A stretch of DNA of 64,000 nucleotides from Blautia sp. Marseille-P3087. GTDB lineage: Bacteria; Bacillota; Clostridia; Lachnospirales; Lachnospiraceae. Numbering within the stretch: the first letter of the stretch is position 1; every line of letters starts with the position of its first letter. The translations under genes were made by a program, and so were the position numbers. Under the pieces are notes generated by a model. That model was given only the letters and a program-made list of their open reading frames with translations, was not told the DNA's origin and ran no database searches. Of this stretch, positions 1 to 9,590 are shown one piece after another. The stretch is from positions 1,996,649 through 2,060,648 of the forward strand of contig NZ_LT635539.1 in assembly GCF_900120195.1 (NCBI RefSeq), given 5' to 3'.

Positions 1-27
1 GATTTCTCCACTCGATTTCTCTGATTT

Positions 28-1401
28 TTAGCGTCTTCTTCTGTCCATTCCGCATCTAGCGTAATATTGCTTCTTACTCTCATACATTCTTTCATCCGAA
101 GCTTTTGAAATATCCAATATGCTGTTCCACTTGCGCTCCGAACTGAAGACATATCCGTACGAAACCGCCATCGACTCGACAAATTCTCCATGCCAGCTTG
201 CCACTCTCTGCTCAAATGCTCTCAGAAGGTTTTCAAACTGCGGTATATCTTTTGTAATGATGACAACGAACTCGTCACCGCCCACTCTGTATACCTTGCC
301 ATGTTCACTGAAGCTGTTTTTCATACAGTCTGCAGCCGCCCGTATAAGCTCATCTCCTGCTACATGTCCAAAAGAATCATTTGCTCTCTTGAGCCCGTTA
401 AGATCCATGGAAACATATACCCATTCCTTACTAAGATTGAGCTTGTTTATGTCCTCCTCATATGCACGTCTGTTATAACATCTGGTGAGTTCGTCCGTAT
501 TCGATGTATACCGGAATTTTTCTTTTTCATATTTCTCTTTCATGACTTTCGACAACATATACACCATACAGCACGAAGCCAGAATCAAGTATATTCCAAC
601 TATAAGAATAGCCAAAAGGTTTCCCTGATGATAATAAGAATCCTCTACCATTACAGCAACAATATATGCCCCCTCCTGCTTCTCCACGCACCGATAATGC
701 CGCATATCAATACTGTCAATTTTCAGGCCTATTTTACTGCTGTCTGTAGCTCCAGCTACAATCTTTGTATCCGAATCTGCAACCAGTATCTCCATATCTT
801 TATACACCGGCATATTCGCAACTACATTAGAAACCTCATTCTGCTTGGCCTCGTTAAGAAGGCGTTTCGGCTCAATGCCGACCTGGATCATTTTGTTTCC
901 CGCTTCATTCCAGGTGATTGCATACATCATTTCTTTAGCCTCGGAGGTATTCGGCGTAACGTCCTGGCACATGGTAAGCTTCTTATCCTTAAGCATTGGT
1001 TTAAAATATGCCATCTGCTCTCCGGAATCAAAGCTATAACCAAAATATTTTGGCACAGAACCGCTGTAAATATAACCTTTTGTGTCAAACAAATGTATCT
1101 CATCCACAGATATCAACGCCGCAATCTTCTGTAACTCGTCGACATCATATTCTACCTCTGGTTTTGCATCGATAATATAAGAAACCGCCTTAGCTCTTAC
1201 TATATAATCGTCTTTCAGCGATTTGATAAGTGCTTCTTCACTCTCATCATTTTTATCGAGTACGGTGATAACACGATCCAGAAGTACCTTTGACGTCCGG
1301 TCCGCGTTTCTGTCATTAACATACTTTAGAATAAATCCTTCCAACAATAACGCCGCAGCGATTATCGTGATGGCAAGAATTATAAGTTTTCTCTTTTTCA
1401 T
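28..1401 (-). CDS. Membrane-anchored GGDEF diguanylate cyclase
   Basis: Predicted to make cyclic di-GMP from two GTP at the inner face of the membrane. A transmembrane helix lies at about residues 7-27, followed by an extracytoplasmic sensor region (about 28-262), a second helix (about 265-287) and a C-terminal GGDEF domain from about 297. The active-site signature RVGGDEF is at about 372-378. The usual RxxD inhibitory site just before the signature is absent, so product inhibition through that site is not expected. The sensor region looks like an extracellular Cache-type fold, but the ligand cannot be told. It is the only cyclase in the window; a c-di-GMP riboswitch lies 27 kb away at 28247-28324. 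Confidence 0.93.
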   Translation of the reverse strand: MKKRKLIILAITIIAAALLLEGFILKYVNDRNADRTSKVLLDRVITVLDKNDESEEALIKSLKDDYIVRAKAVSYIIDAKPEVEYDVDELQKIAALISVDEIHLFDTKGYIYSGSVPKYFGYSFDSGEQMAYFKPMLKDKKLTMCQDVTPNTSEAKEMMYAITWNEAGNKMIQVGIEPKRLLNEAKQNEVSNVVANMPVYKDMEILVADSDTKIVAGATDSSKIGLKIDSIDMRHYRCVEKQEGAYIVAVMVEDSYYHQGNLLAILIVGIYLILASCCMVYMLSKVMKEKYEKEKFRYTSNTDELTRCYNRRAYEEDINKLNLSKEWVYVSMDLNGLKRANDSFGHVAGDELIRAAADCMKNSFSEHGKVYRVGGDEFVVIITKDIPQFENLLRAFEQRVASWHGEFVESMAVSYGYVFSSERKWNSILDISKASDERMYESKKQYYARCGMDRRRR

Positions 1402-1402
1402 A

Positions 1403-1927
1403 TCATAAGTTTTTTCCGATATCCTCCAGTTCTTTCAATGAATTTTCATCTTTCGCAAGATCTGTTTTTTCACTGGCATAATATGATTTCTGAAAAAGCA
1501 TATCCCATGACAGATAATCAGCCATGCAGTCGAACTGTTTGTTGATCAGCTCATACTGTATGCTGTCAACCGGTGAACCTCCAACAGCAATCACACCGAC
1601 TTTCTTGTTTTTCAACTGCAGTCCACGGCAATAGCATTTGTCGATCACAAGCTTCAGCTGCGCCGACATCCCCCACCAATATACAGGTGTTGTAAAGAGA
1701 ATCATATCAGCTGCTGCAATCTTATCAATTGTTGGATTTGTATCATCATTATCTACACATCCCTTATGGCATTGACAGGCACCACAACCCTTGCACGGAG
1801 CTATCTGCAGTTTATCCGGCTCGATTACTTCAATTTCATTCTTCTCAGAAGCACCTTTTATAAATGCATTGATTGCTGTTAATGTATTTCCTTTTCTGGC
1901 GCTTCCATTAATAATTATAATTTTCAT
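1403..1927 (-). CDS. NADPH-dependent FMN reductase / flavodoxin-family oxidoreductase
   Basis: A 174-residue flavoprotein of the flavodoxin-like NAD(P)H oxidoreductase family. It opens with the phosphate-binding loop INGSARKGNT and carries a cysteine-rich stretch (CKGCGACQCHKGC, about residues 46-58) as in iron-sulfur flavoproteins, then a PVYWWGMS flavin-contact loop. The start at 1927 is preferred over the longer frame to 2032 because GGGAGG precedes it closely and the family begins here. It sits directly upstream of the cyclase gene, with one base between stop and start. The electron acceptor is unknown. Confidence 0.85.
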   Translation of the reverse strand: MKIIIINGSARKGNTLTAINAFIKGASEKNEIEVIEPDKLQIAPCKGCGACQCHKGCVDNDDTNPTIDKIAAADMILFTTPVYWWGMSAQLKLVIDKCYCRGLQLKNKKVGVIAVGGSPVDSIQYELINKQFDCMADYLSWDMLFQKSYYASEKTDLAKDENSLKELEDIGKNL

Positions 1928-2040
1928 ATACGTCCTCCCGTTTTTTACAATTTTATATGCTATGATGATTATATCATTCCTATAATGAATTGTATCATAA
2001 AAACGAAATTTCCGATTATTCCTTTTTTTCACGGAATTTG

Positions 2041-3030
2041 TCAGTCCATATAGTTCTGAATCGCATTTTGCAGGTACTCTTTATACTGCTGCCGTACATC
2101 TTCCGGTCCGACAATCCGCATCCCGGATCCGATGCCGGTAATCCAGCCAAAGAACTGTGAGCTTACCGCCACTGGCACTCTGGCTCTGAAATGATCTTCT
2201 CCATGAGGACACATCCGTACATCATGACCAAAGCGATCGATCACAACACCGGCCAATTCATTTCTGCATTCCAGAGTAACTTCCGCATCAACACCGCCAT
2301 ACATACCAAACGTTTTCTTAGCAAATGCAGCCAGATCAAAATTTTTGAAGGACTCTTCTCCTTTACGATCAGCCTCCAGAATCTCAGCATCGCGCATTTT
2401 ATCTACGCGATAATGCTTGATGATTCCGGCTGCTGCATCATAAGCAACCAAATAGTAGTTTTCATCATCCCATGTCAATGCCCACGGACTGACAACATAG
2501 AAAGCGCCATTCTTTTTAAATTTCAGCTCCTTCTTAACTGTCCATTCCGCATAATGGAATTTGATCTGTTTATTCTCGTAAATAGCCGTGTGAATATAAT
2601 CTACGTTATAATACACCGTTTCATTCTCTGTCTTCGGCCGGTTTACGATGAAGACATATCTGGAAAGCATTTCGGCATCTGTCTTACAGCAGAGCTTCTC
2701 CAGTTTCTGTATCAATTCCTTGGATTTCTTTTCTGTGATAAATTTAGAAGACTGAACTGCATCCACCAGGAGCTTCAACTCCGGCAGTTCAAAATCCCTG
2801 GCACCAATATAATAGCCCGGACACTTGCCTTTCTTCTGCTGAATATCCAGTCCGAATTTTTCAAGGATTTCCATCTCTGTATAAATTGTTCTTCGGTCCG
2901 TACTGATCCCATATTCCTGATCCAGAATCGTGCATAACTCCGATGCATTTAACATATGTTCATCATCGGTACGTTCCAGCAGAATTTCCATCAGATATAA
3001 CGTACGGAGCTTCTGATCAAAAGAAGCCAT
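2041..3030 (-). CDS. WYL-domain transcriptional regulator (HTH_11 type)
   Basis: A 329-residue regulator with an N-terminal winged helix (about 1-75, starting MASFDQKLRTLYLMEIL) and a C-terminal WYL domain that probably binds a nucleotide or other small ligand. The start at 3030 is chosen because GGAGGTAACC lies just upstream; the open frame continues to 3129 but the extra residues are unlike the family. Members of this family often control DNA-damage or defence genes; here it lies next to a YolD/Y-polymerase pair, which would fit, but no operator was identified. Confidence 0.87.
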   Translation of the reverse strand: MASFDQKLRTLYLMEILLERTDDEHMLNASELCTILDQEYGISTDRRTIYTEMEILEKFGLDIQQKKGKCPGYYIGARDFELPELKLLVDAVQSSKFITEKKSKELIQKLEKLCCKTDAEMLSRYVFIVNRPKTENETVYYNVDYIHTAIYENKQIKFHYAEWTVKKELKFKKNGAFYVVSPWALTWDDENYYLVAYDAAAGIIKHYRVDKMRDAEILEADRKGEESFKNFDLAAFAKKTFGMYGGVDAEVTLECRNELAGVVIDRFGHDVRMCPHGEDHFRARVPVAVSSQFFGWITGIGSGMRIVGPEDVRQQYKEYLQNAIQNYMD

Positions 3031-3103
3031 CGTGGTTACCTCCACTTTCTGTCTCAACTTTTTCCAGTGAAACATTCTATATTCTTTGTATCTGTTTTTA
3101 CAT

Positions 3104-3517
3104 TTACCACTCTTCACATTTAATATCACTTATCTGTTCAATTGGAATGACTGTTTGATCTGTCATAATTATGGTATGCTCATATTCGTCTATCTTTTTT
3201 ACAATACCAGAATACGTAACATAGGATCCGCCGGTTTTTTTTGCATCGGGAACAAAATAAGTTATCAATACATTCTGTTCTATACCGATATTATTTCTGA
3301 TTATATTGATTTTTTCGTTCAGCTGAGCAATCACTTCCTCACTCAGTTCCAATCTTTCATCGGTTAATCTTGCTGTTTCTTTTATCGCAGCATCATGTCC
3401 GGTCAAGGCTGCAAAAGGAGCAAACTGCGCTGCCCGATCCCGAAGTGGCATTTGCGGATGATTCTTAGCGACCGGATGTGGTAAATTGATGATATCATCA
3501 TAAGAATTATTTTTCAT
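3104..3517 (-). CDS. YolD-like protein
   Basis: A 137-residue protein resembling the YolD family that accompanies UvrX-type polymerases in Firmicutes. Visible features are the N-terminal block MPLRDRAAQFAPFAALTGHD and a C-terminal beta-rich half (from about residue 85). It starts 15 bases after the polymerase stop on the same strand, so the two are probably co-transcribed. The biochemical role of YolD proteins is not established; the assignment rests on the conserved N-terminal block and the neighbour. Confidence 0.75.
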   Translation of the reverse strand: MKNNSYDDIINLPHPVAKNHPQMPLRDRAAQFAPFAALTGHDAAIKETARLTDERLELSEEVIAQLNEKINIIRNNIGIEQNVLITYFVPDAKKTGGSYVTYSGIVKKIDEYEHTIIMTDQTVIPIEQISDIKCEEW

Positions 3518-3532
3518 CCTCTTCCAACTCCT

Positions 3533-5062
3533 TTACGCCTTATGTCCGCCAATCTGTTCATTTCTGTCCCTGGCGGTTGCACCTTCCTGAAGATTCATCC
3601 CCTTCAGCACAGCGTTTTTTCCAAATTTCTTTTTAATACTGAGCATTGCTTCCTGCATACGTTTTTCACGATCCAGAGCCACTTCTTCCTCTTCCTGCTT
3701 TTTCCTTTGCGCCTCATAATCCGTAAAAAGATCCAGCTGCTCATATGCTTCTTCTTTCTTTAGTGAACCTTCATCCACAAGCCTGTTCGCTGTAATATTG
3801 ATTCTTCGGATAAGCAAATTTCTGTCAACGATCCTGTCATATAACTCTATTACTGCATCCGTTATCATTTTGGTTGAGGAAGTCTGCCGTTTCAGATTGG
3901 TAGTTCCATGTGCGTGTTTCGGAATTCTTCTTCCATAACGGTCGATAGTAATCTCTCCATGGTATTTCTTTCTCCGATCAGGATTGTTCAGATTCTCAAT
4001 ATCATAACCAACTGTCAACACGATCTGATCCGTTACAAGCTTCTTATCCACCAAATCCAAAACCATCTGGTCCATCATCTCTTTGACGACTAATTTTGCT
4101 TTTTCAAAATCATAAGGGCAATGAAGTACCTGCCCGGAACAAACACTGTTCGTTTCCGGCTTATAAGCCTTGACCATTTCCATGGTACAGGGCTCATATC
4201 CCCAGGCATGATCGATCAGCAGCTCTGCATTAACGCCAAACAGCTTATATAACAGATCTTCGTTGTATAATTCATTCTCTTTTCCGATGGAGCATCTTGC
4301 AATATCGCCCATTGTATAAAGCCCGTATTCTTCCAGCTTCTTTGCATATCCCTTTCCGACTCTCCAGAAATCAGTAAGAGGTCTGTGGCTCCAGAGTTTC
4401 CTTCGGTATGACATTTCATCCAGTTCTGCAATTCGAACACCATCTTTATCTGCTTTAATATGCTTCGCCACGATATCCATCGCAATCTTACACAGATACA
4501 TATTTGTTCCGATTCCTGCAGTTGCCGTTATACCTGTCGTTTTCAGCACATCCTGTATCATGGTCATTGCAAGTTCTCTTGCTGTCATATTATAAGTATG
4601 CAGATAATTCGTTACATCCATAAATACTTCGTCAATCGAATACGGAAAAATATCTTCCGGCGCAATATATTTCAGATAAATGCTGTAAATTCTGGTGCTG
4701 TATTCCAGATAGAGAGCCATCCGGGGTGGAGCAACAATATAATCAATCTCCAGTGCAGGATTGCTATTTAATTCTGTACTGTCATCAGAGGCTCCGATAA
4801 ATGTTCTGTTCGGCGCTTTCCATCTGCGGGTGCTGTTGGCTTCTTTTACTTTTTGAACAACCTCAAATAAACGAGCTCTTCCTGGTATCCCATAACACTT
4901 TAATGCTGGAGATACCGCAAGACAGATGGTTTTTTCTGTTCTGCTTTTATCCGCAACCACAAGATTGGTCGTCAAAGGATCCCTATTTCGTTCTTTACAT
5001 TCCACAGACGCATAGAATGACTTAAGATCGATTGCAATATAGGTTCTTTTCTTTTCCATCAT
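3533..5062 (-). CDS. Y-family DNA polymerase (UvrX/UmuC-like)
   Basis: A 509-residue translesion polymerase. The palm motif DLKSFYASVEC (about 12-22) and the catalytic SIDEVFMDV (about 142-150) are intact. Helix-hairpin-helix and little-finger regions follow, and a charged C-terminal tail with a QLDLF-like beta-clamp binding segment (YEQLDLFTDY, about 440-449). The start follows GGGAGG. The upstream position over YolD suggests an SOS-type operon, but I could not identify a convincing LexA box. The product is expected to extend primers past damaged bases. Confidence 0.92.
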   Translation of the reverse strand: MMEKKRTYIAIDLKSFYASVECKERNRDPLTTNLVVADKSRTEKTICLAVSPALKCYGIPGRARLFEVVQKVKEANSTRRWKAPNRTFIGASDDSTELNSNPALEIDYIVAPPRMALYLEYSTRIYSIYLKYIAPEDIFPYSIDEVFMDVTNYLHTYNMTARELAMTMIQDVLKTTGITATAGIGTNMYLCKIAMDIVAKHIKADKDGVRIAELDEMSYRRKLWSHRPLTDFWRVGKGYAKKLEEYGLYTMGDIARCSIGKENELYNEDLLYKLFGVNAELLIDHAWGYEPCTMEMVKAYKPETNSVCSGQVLHCPYDFEKAKLVVKEMMDQMVLDLVDKKLVTDQIVLTVGYDIENLNNPDRRKKYHGEITIDRYGRRIPKHAHGTTNLKRQTSSTKMITDAVIELYDRIVDRNLLIRRINITANRLVDEGSLKKEEAYEQLDLFTDYEAQRKKQEEEEVALDREKRMQEAMLSIKKKFGKNAVLKGMNLQEGATARDRNEQIGGHKA

Positions 5063-5101
5063 TCTACACCTCCCGATTCTCCTGTGTTCTGTTTCTAATT
5101 T

Positions 5102-5244
5102 TTATTTATCCTGACCGGAAATCTTTCTCATCATAACAATCCGCTCAAGGATTTCCTGCCTGAATTTTTCTACATCGTTCGTCCGCTTGCGCACACCAGC
5201 TGCTGCAGCATGTCCACCTCCGCCAAACGTCTGCAGAAGTTTCT
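5102..5244 (-). pseudogene. C-terminal fragment of a DHH-family phosphoesterase
   Basis: The minus strand reads KKLLQTFGGGGHAAAAG and continues to a stop at 5102. FGGGGHAAAAG is the DHHA1 signature of DHH phosphoesterases (nanoRNase/pAp phosphatase type). Only the last 47 or so codons remain and they are fused out of context to the broken DUF188 gene upstream, so this is a remnant. Confidence 0.7.
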
Positions 5245-5668
5245 TGGTCCTCTTAAGTGATTCTTTCCGGATGCCCTTCGTGCTTTCTTATTCAGATGCC
5301 GTTCCATAAGCATCTGGTCAATATTCTCATTGGTATACCATTTCCCAGACTGATGAATCGCATAAGGTCTACGCTCCGCTTCGGTCGGCTCAAAGCCAAG
5401 GTCCACTGGACCTTGTGAGCCCCTTTCCAAGTGCCATTGCCGCAACTCCATAATCCTGTTATACAACAATATCGCCTTTATGGCAAATGCTGATCAGTTT
5501 ATAATCCACGGCATCTGCTCCGGCTCCAACTACGATTACTTCACTGTAATCAGATGATAACACATGATTGGTATCACACAACAACGTTACAGGAAGATTG
5601 TGCTCTTTTGCAACTTTTTCAACAATACCAACTACCGGACAGGCATCTGCATCAGCAAAAATCTGCAT
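5245..5668 (-). pseudogene. DUF188 (YaiI/YqxD) pseudogene
   Basis: A broken copy of the gene that is intact at 29436-29891. It begins MQIFADADACPVV like the intact copy. A TCA codon has become TAA just after the CHKGDIVV block, a roughly 59-bp structured element is inserted at 5365-5423 and shifts the frame, and the C-terminus after GKNHLRGP is lost where the DHH fragment begins. The family is a PIN-like predicted nuclease fold of unknown substrate. The same upstream neighbour (VOC protein) is also broken here. Confidence 0.88.
5365..5423 (-). repeat. Small structured insertion element, copy 1
   Basis: About 59 bp present here and absent from the intact paralogue near 29640. On the minus strand it forms a hairpin (GGCTCA...TGAGCC outside AGGTCC...GGACCT) followed by the tail GACCGAAGCGGAGCG. 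A related copy with compensating stem changes is at 46126-46179. Confidence 0.75.
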
Positions 5669-5678
5669 ATCTTCTCCT

Positions 5679-5864
5679 TTAATTAGACATAAATGGCGTA
5701 CGAACCTCAATGAGATTACCGCTCGGATCATATAGTCTTACAAGCTTCTGTCCACCTGCAAGTTCTGTTAGTTCAGTGGCATATCGGATGAAATACTTAC
5801 CTGATTCATATTTTGCAAGCAATCCATCTATATCATCTACCACAATCAGTACGTTTTTTAACAT
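5679..5864 (-). pseudogene. VOC/glyoxalase-fold protein with internal deletion
   Basis: An internally deleted copy of the VOC gene at 29902-30270. The first 13 or so residues (MLKNVLIVVDDI) are joined directly to the last 40 or so, removing 61 codons (183 bp) in frame. In the intact copy the sequence GATATAGA occurs at both edges of the missing segment, so slipped pairing or recombination at an 8-bp repeat explains it. The remaining piece lacks half of the fold and is unlikely to work. Confidence 0.85.
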
Positions 5865-5953
5865 GTCAGACACCTCGCAATCTGCTTTGGTTATATGATT
5901 TTTCCAGACATTCCCGGCTGAATATCTGTATTTATTTCATCCAATATATTTGT

Positions 5954-6103
5954 TCAGTCATGTGAGATCCACCAATCCAACACTATATCCATCTTATGCC
6001 AGGCTTCACCGCCCCACACAGAATCGCCGATCTCATGATTCTTAAAACCAAATTTCTTATACATCTCAACCTTATCCGGAAGGCAGGTCAGAATCAACTT
6101 CTT
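5954..6103 (-). pseudogene. C-terminal fragment of a GNAT acetyltransferase
   Basis: The frame ending at 5954 carries KKLILTCLPDKVEMYKKFGF followed by a short tail, the typical last beta-strand/helix of a GNAT acetyltransferase (YEKFGF-type motif). The N-terminal acetyl-CoA site is missing; residues upstream of about 6103 do not continue the family. Confidence 0.6.
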
Positions 6104-6288
6104 TCTTCCCTTTGTAGCTGATCCTTCGCAGAATACTGATGCAAACGAGCGCAATAACACATATCTTGAAAGATTTGCAAATGATGATATGGCATTTTCC
6201 GGATACCGCGTGTATGAAAAACGTGGACATAAAGTTGGCAAAGACCTTTATGAAGCTAAAAACACCACAAGAGCTCTATCCGTCGAAC

Positions 6289-7230
6289 TTAAAATGGTCG
6301 CCAGATCGGCGACCATTTCAGACTGTAGACAAACTTGGTGTTGGGTGTTATGCCCAGCACCATTTTTCTTTTAAAACTTCTTTTCTTTTTATTTTCTTCA
6401 AAATCAACAAAAATCTGGCTGTGTTCCAACCTCGTTTTTCCAGGATCTTTGCTTTCTGTGCATTTTGAAAGATATTGACATTCAGCACAATGCTCACCGC
6501 AGCTTTTATACTCTTTATATCCATTTCTGTTTGTTGTACTATATGTCAATATATGTGCTCCCGGACATATATAACAATTATAGTATTCATCATATGCGAA
6601 GTCGTGTTTTCCGAAAAAGCCTTCTTTGGTCTTAGGACGGGTATACGGAAAAAGTGGTTGAATTCCATCTTCCAACAGCCGATGGGCGATTGCCGGAGTT
6701 TTATATCCTGCATCTGCAACTACCATCTACGGATTCAGTTTAGATATCTTATCGTATAATGCTTTAAAAGTACGACTGTCATGCTCATTACCAGGATGTA
6801 CTGTATATCCAAGGATCCAGCCATGTTTATCACAGGCAGTTTCTACTGCATATGCAAAAACGTGTTTATGTTCACCCTTTCGAAACCATCCACTTTCCGG
6901 ATCGCTGATGCTACATTTTTGTGTTTTCACATCTTCAGGAAGTTCTTCAGATATAGAATCCTTATCATTTCCGGTTCCACCGGATGCAGGTGGCTGGTTA
7001 TCATCTTTTTTCTTTAATGGCTTTTTTCCATGTGCCAGACGATCTTTTTCAATCTCTTTATTTAATTCCTCTTCATACCAGAGAGCCTGTTCGTATGCAA
7101 CCCGCTTACGCATTTTTTTACTGTTTGCACAGGCTTTTACATGTGTTGCATCCACGAAGATCTGTTCTGTATTTACAAGTTTATATTTCATACAATCTTC
7201 CAGAATCTTTGAAAAGATCTGCTCAAAAAG
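6289..7230 (-). pseudogene. IS1182-family transposase, dead
   Basis: Two in-frame pieces read as one DDE transposase: EQIFVDATHVKACANSKK (catalytic strand region) to KISKLNP, then a TAG at 6727-6729, then MVVADAGYKTPAIAHRLLE and the Cys-rich CGEHCAECQYLSKC block. The N-terminal part is gone beyond about 7230 and the C-terminus after KRKMVLGI is lost. The element therefore has an internal amber codon and both ends eroded. It separates the broken GNAT fragment from the MATE gene. Confidence 0.85.
6292..6318. terminator. Perfect 11-bp inverted repeat at the broken IS end
   Basis: AAATGGTCGCC, 5 bases, then GGCGACCATTT. It lies exactly where the IS1182 transposase frame stops matching its family, and could be a terminator-like hairpin or a remnant of the element end. 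There is no strong T tract. Confidence 0.4.
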
Positions 7231-7270
7231 GCAGTTCCAGGAGACCTATTTAAAGAGATTGAATTTTTAA

Positions 7271-8623
7271 TTACATCTGTGGTGTTTTCTCAAATCCATA
7301 TACCCATTTTCCTCGCAGGAACATAAACAGAAAGATTACGGAGCTGATACTCCAGGTCAATGGGTATGCCCAAAAGATCACACGGATATCCGGGATGATA
7401 CGAACTGCAACGGTGATATAGCTTACACGGAACAAGCACCAGTCACAGAGCATAACGATCATCGGAACAGATGCGTGGCCGGAACCACGGAGTACTGCTG
7501 CAATACAATGAGAAAACGCCAGCAGACAATAAAATAATGCAATTGTTCTTGACTGCATCACGCCATAATGTACAACATCGGGATCTCTGTTAAATGCTGC
7601 GATCAGCACCGGTGCGGCAGCATATATGATCACGCCGATCAATTCTGCAATAATGATCGAACAGAGAACCCCAAATCTTGCTCCCTTTTTCGCCCGGTCA
7701 TACTGTTTTGCGCCAAGATTCTGACTGACAAATGTTGTCAGTGCCATCGTAAAACAAGTAACCGGCAAAAAGGCGAATCCCTCAATCTTAGAATAAGATC
7801 CACATCCTGCCATCGCCATTTTTCCAAATGCATTAATATTTGACTGTACAAAAACATTCGCGATCGCGATGACTGAATTCTGAAAGCCAGACGGCACACC
7901 ATTCTGAATAATCTGCTTCAACATAATGCTGTCAAAACGAATTTCCCGCAGTTCCAGGCGATATTCTTCTTCCACACGCATCAGATGAACCATACAGAGA
8001 ATCGCACTGACAAACTGGGAAATAGCAGTTGCGAGCGCTGCTGAACCAACTCCCATGCCAAGACCTGCGATAAAGAAAATATCCAGAACAACATTGACAC
8101 AGGATGAAATGATCAGATAGATCACTGGATGACGTCCATCACCAACCGACTGCAGAACTCCAACAAAAATGTTGTACATGACAACACCCATAGAACCTGC
8201 AAAGTATGTACGAAAATATATAATGGATTCCAGGAGGACATCCGCAGGAGTCCCCATCAGCACCAAGATCTTTGGCGCCAGAAACATTCCCAAAACAGTC
8301 AGGACCGCACCGGCCGCAAGACCAAATGCAACGGTTGTATGGATTGCCTTTTGCAGGCTGTCTCTTTTTTTGGCACCGTAATATCTGGCAATAACTACAC
8401 CCGCACCCATGGCAATACCGTTAATAAAACCTACCATCAAAAAGATCAGATTTCCAGATGAACTGACCGCCGCCAGTGCATTGCTTCCTAAAAAATTTCC
8501 CACGATCAGAGAATCCGCAGTATTGTACAACTGCTGAAACAGGTTCCCCAGAAACAATGGAATGGCAAAAAAAATGATCTTTTTAGAGATACTTCCCTCT
8601 GTCATTCTCAAACTCTTTTTCAT
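7271..8623 (-). CDS. MATE-family efflux transporter
   Basis: A 450-residue multidrug and toxin extrusion protein with about 12 hydrophobic helices. The N-terminal pattern IPLFLGNLFQQLYNTADSL is characteristic of the DinF/NorM-like branch common in Clostridia. It is expected to export cationic compounds using a Na+ or H+ gradient. It begins 8 bases after the stop of the anchored sugar-binding sensor and so is probably the last gene of that operon. A second MATE lies at 23306-24646. Confidence 0.92.
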   Translation of the reverse strand: MKKSLRMTEGSISKKIIFFAIPLFLGNLFQQLYNTADSLIVGNFLGSNALAAVSSSGNLIFLMVGFINGIAMGAGVVIARYYGAKKRDSLQKAIHTTVAFGLAAGAVLTVLGMFLAPKILVLMGTPADVLLESIIYFRTYFAGSMGVVMYNIFVGVLQSVGDGRHPVIYLIISSCVNVVLDIFFIAGLGMGVGSAALATAISQFVSAILCMVHLMRVEEEYRLELREIRFDSIMLKQIIQNGVPSGFQNSVIAIANVFVQSNINAFGKMAMAGCGSYSKIEGFAFLPVTCFTMALTTFVSQNLGAKQYDRAKKGARFGVLCSIIIAELIGVIIYAAAPVLIAAFNRDPDVVHYGVMQSRTIALFYCLLAFSHCIAAVLRGSGHASVPMIVMLCDWCLFRVSYITVAVRIIPDIRVIFWAYPLTWSISSVIFLFMFLRGKWVYGFEKTPQM

Positions 8624-8631
8624 GTCTACAA

Positions 8632-9588
8632 TTACTCTTTCCTTTCCGCTCCTCCCTGAAGAATCAATTCCGGCTGGATAATAATATTTTTCTCAATCTT
8701 ATTTCCCTCAAGAAGTTTTCTTGCAATTTCATAAGAAAGTCCACCAAAGTCCGGTGTCTGTATCGTTGCATCCAGTACACCTTTGTCTACCAGACTCAGC
8801 CCTGCACTTTCTCCTTCAAACCCATCCACACCTATCAGATGCACCTTGCCCTCAATCCTGTACTGCTGACAGGCCTGATATGCACCATATGCCATATCAT
8901 CATTAAAAGCGAAAACTATATCAGCAGAATCATACGAGATCAGATAGTCTTTCATCCTGAGCTCTGCCCGATCCCGGAGCCAGTCGCCACAGTAATAAGT
9001 GATATCTTCTTCCGGTATTGTACCCTGAACAGAATCCTGAAAACCCTTTAGTCTCTGTTTGGATACCGGGGATTCTTCAACCCCCTGAAAGACCACGATC
9101 TTTTTATTCTTTTCATAAAGATTATTCAGAATATATTCTCCTGCAAGCCTGCCAATCTTCTGATCATCTGATTTGATAAGACATGTATAATCCTCTGTCC
9201 CTGCACCAACACCTGTCAGAATGACCGGTATCTTCTGAAAAGCCTCCGAAAGAACAGAAGAAAGGCTGTCACTTCCATCAGGAGAGACAATCAGAATATC
9301 TATCCCGTACTCCATCAACGTCTCAATATCCTGAATCTGTTTTTCCGAATTTCCAGCTGCATCTCGAAAAATTACATTTATTTTTTTATCCTGGGATACT
9401 TTTTCTGTAAATACGTCAACAAAATTATTTAGCCACGGTTCTATTACATTTGGAAGACTAACACCGATCAGATACTGATAACTATCTGTAGATATCTCTT
9501 CTTTTTTGCTATACTGTGTACTGATCGTAAGTAAGACTGTTGCTGCCACAACCAGTATCACTGTCCATACTTTCCATATTTTCTTCAT
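8632..9588 (-). CDS. Membrane-anchored sugar-binding sensor protein (XylFII-like)
   Basis: A 318-residue periplasmic-binding-protein fold of the ribose/galactose type (peripla_BP_4) with an uncleaved-looking N-terminal helix at about 8-24 and no lipobox cysteine, so it is probably anchored and not released. It starts 2 bases after the YesN stop, behind the LytS kinase gene. In Clostridium beijerinckii an anchored binding protein (XylFII) with LytS and YesN forms a three-component system that senses xylose and activates the adjacent transporter. The gene set here matches, but the sugar is not known. Conserved binding-fold segments include NVIFRDAAGNSEKQ and DIVFAFNDDMAYGAY. Confidence 0.85.
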   Translation of the reverse strand: MKKIWKVWTVILVVAATVLLTISTQYSKKEEISTDSYQYLIGVSLPNVIEPWLNNFVDVFTEKVSQDKKINVIFRDAAGNSEKQIQDIETLMEYGIDILIVSPDGSDSLSSVLSEAFQKIPVILTGVGAGTEDYTCLIKSDDQKIGRLAGEYILNNLYEKNKKIVVFQGVEESPVSKQRLKGFQDSVQGTIPEEDITYYCGDWLRDRAELRMKDYLISYDSADIVFAFNDDMAYGAYQACQQYRIEGKVHLIGVDGFEGESAGLSLVDKGVLDATIQTPDFGGLSYEIARKLLEGNKIEKNIIIQPELILQGGAERKE

Positions 9589-9590
9589 AG

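Noticed and set aside
6139-6291. Plus-strand stretch reading YLERFANDDMAFSGYRVYEK
   Set aside because: Protein-like but no recognisable family or start; too short to call, possibly another gene fragment.
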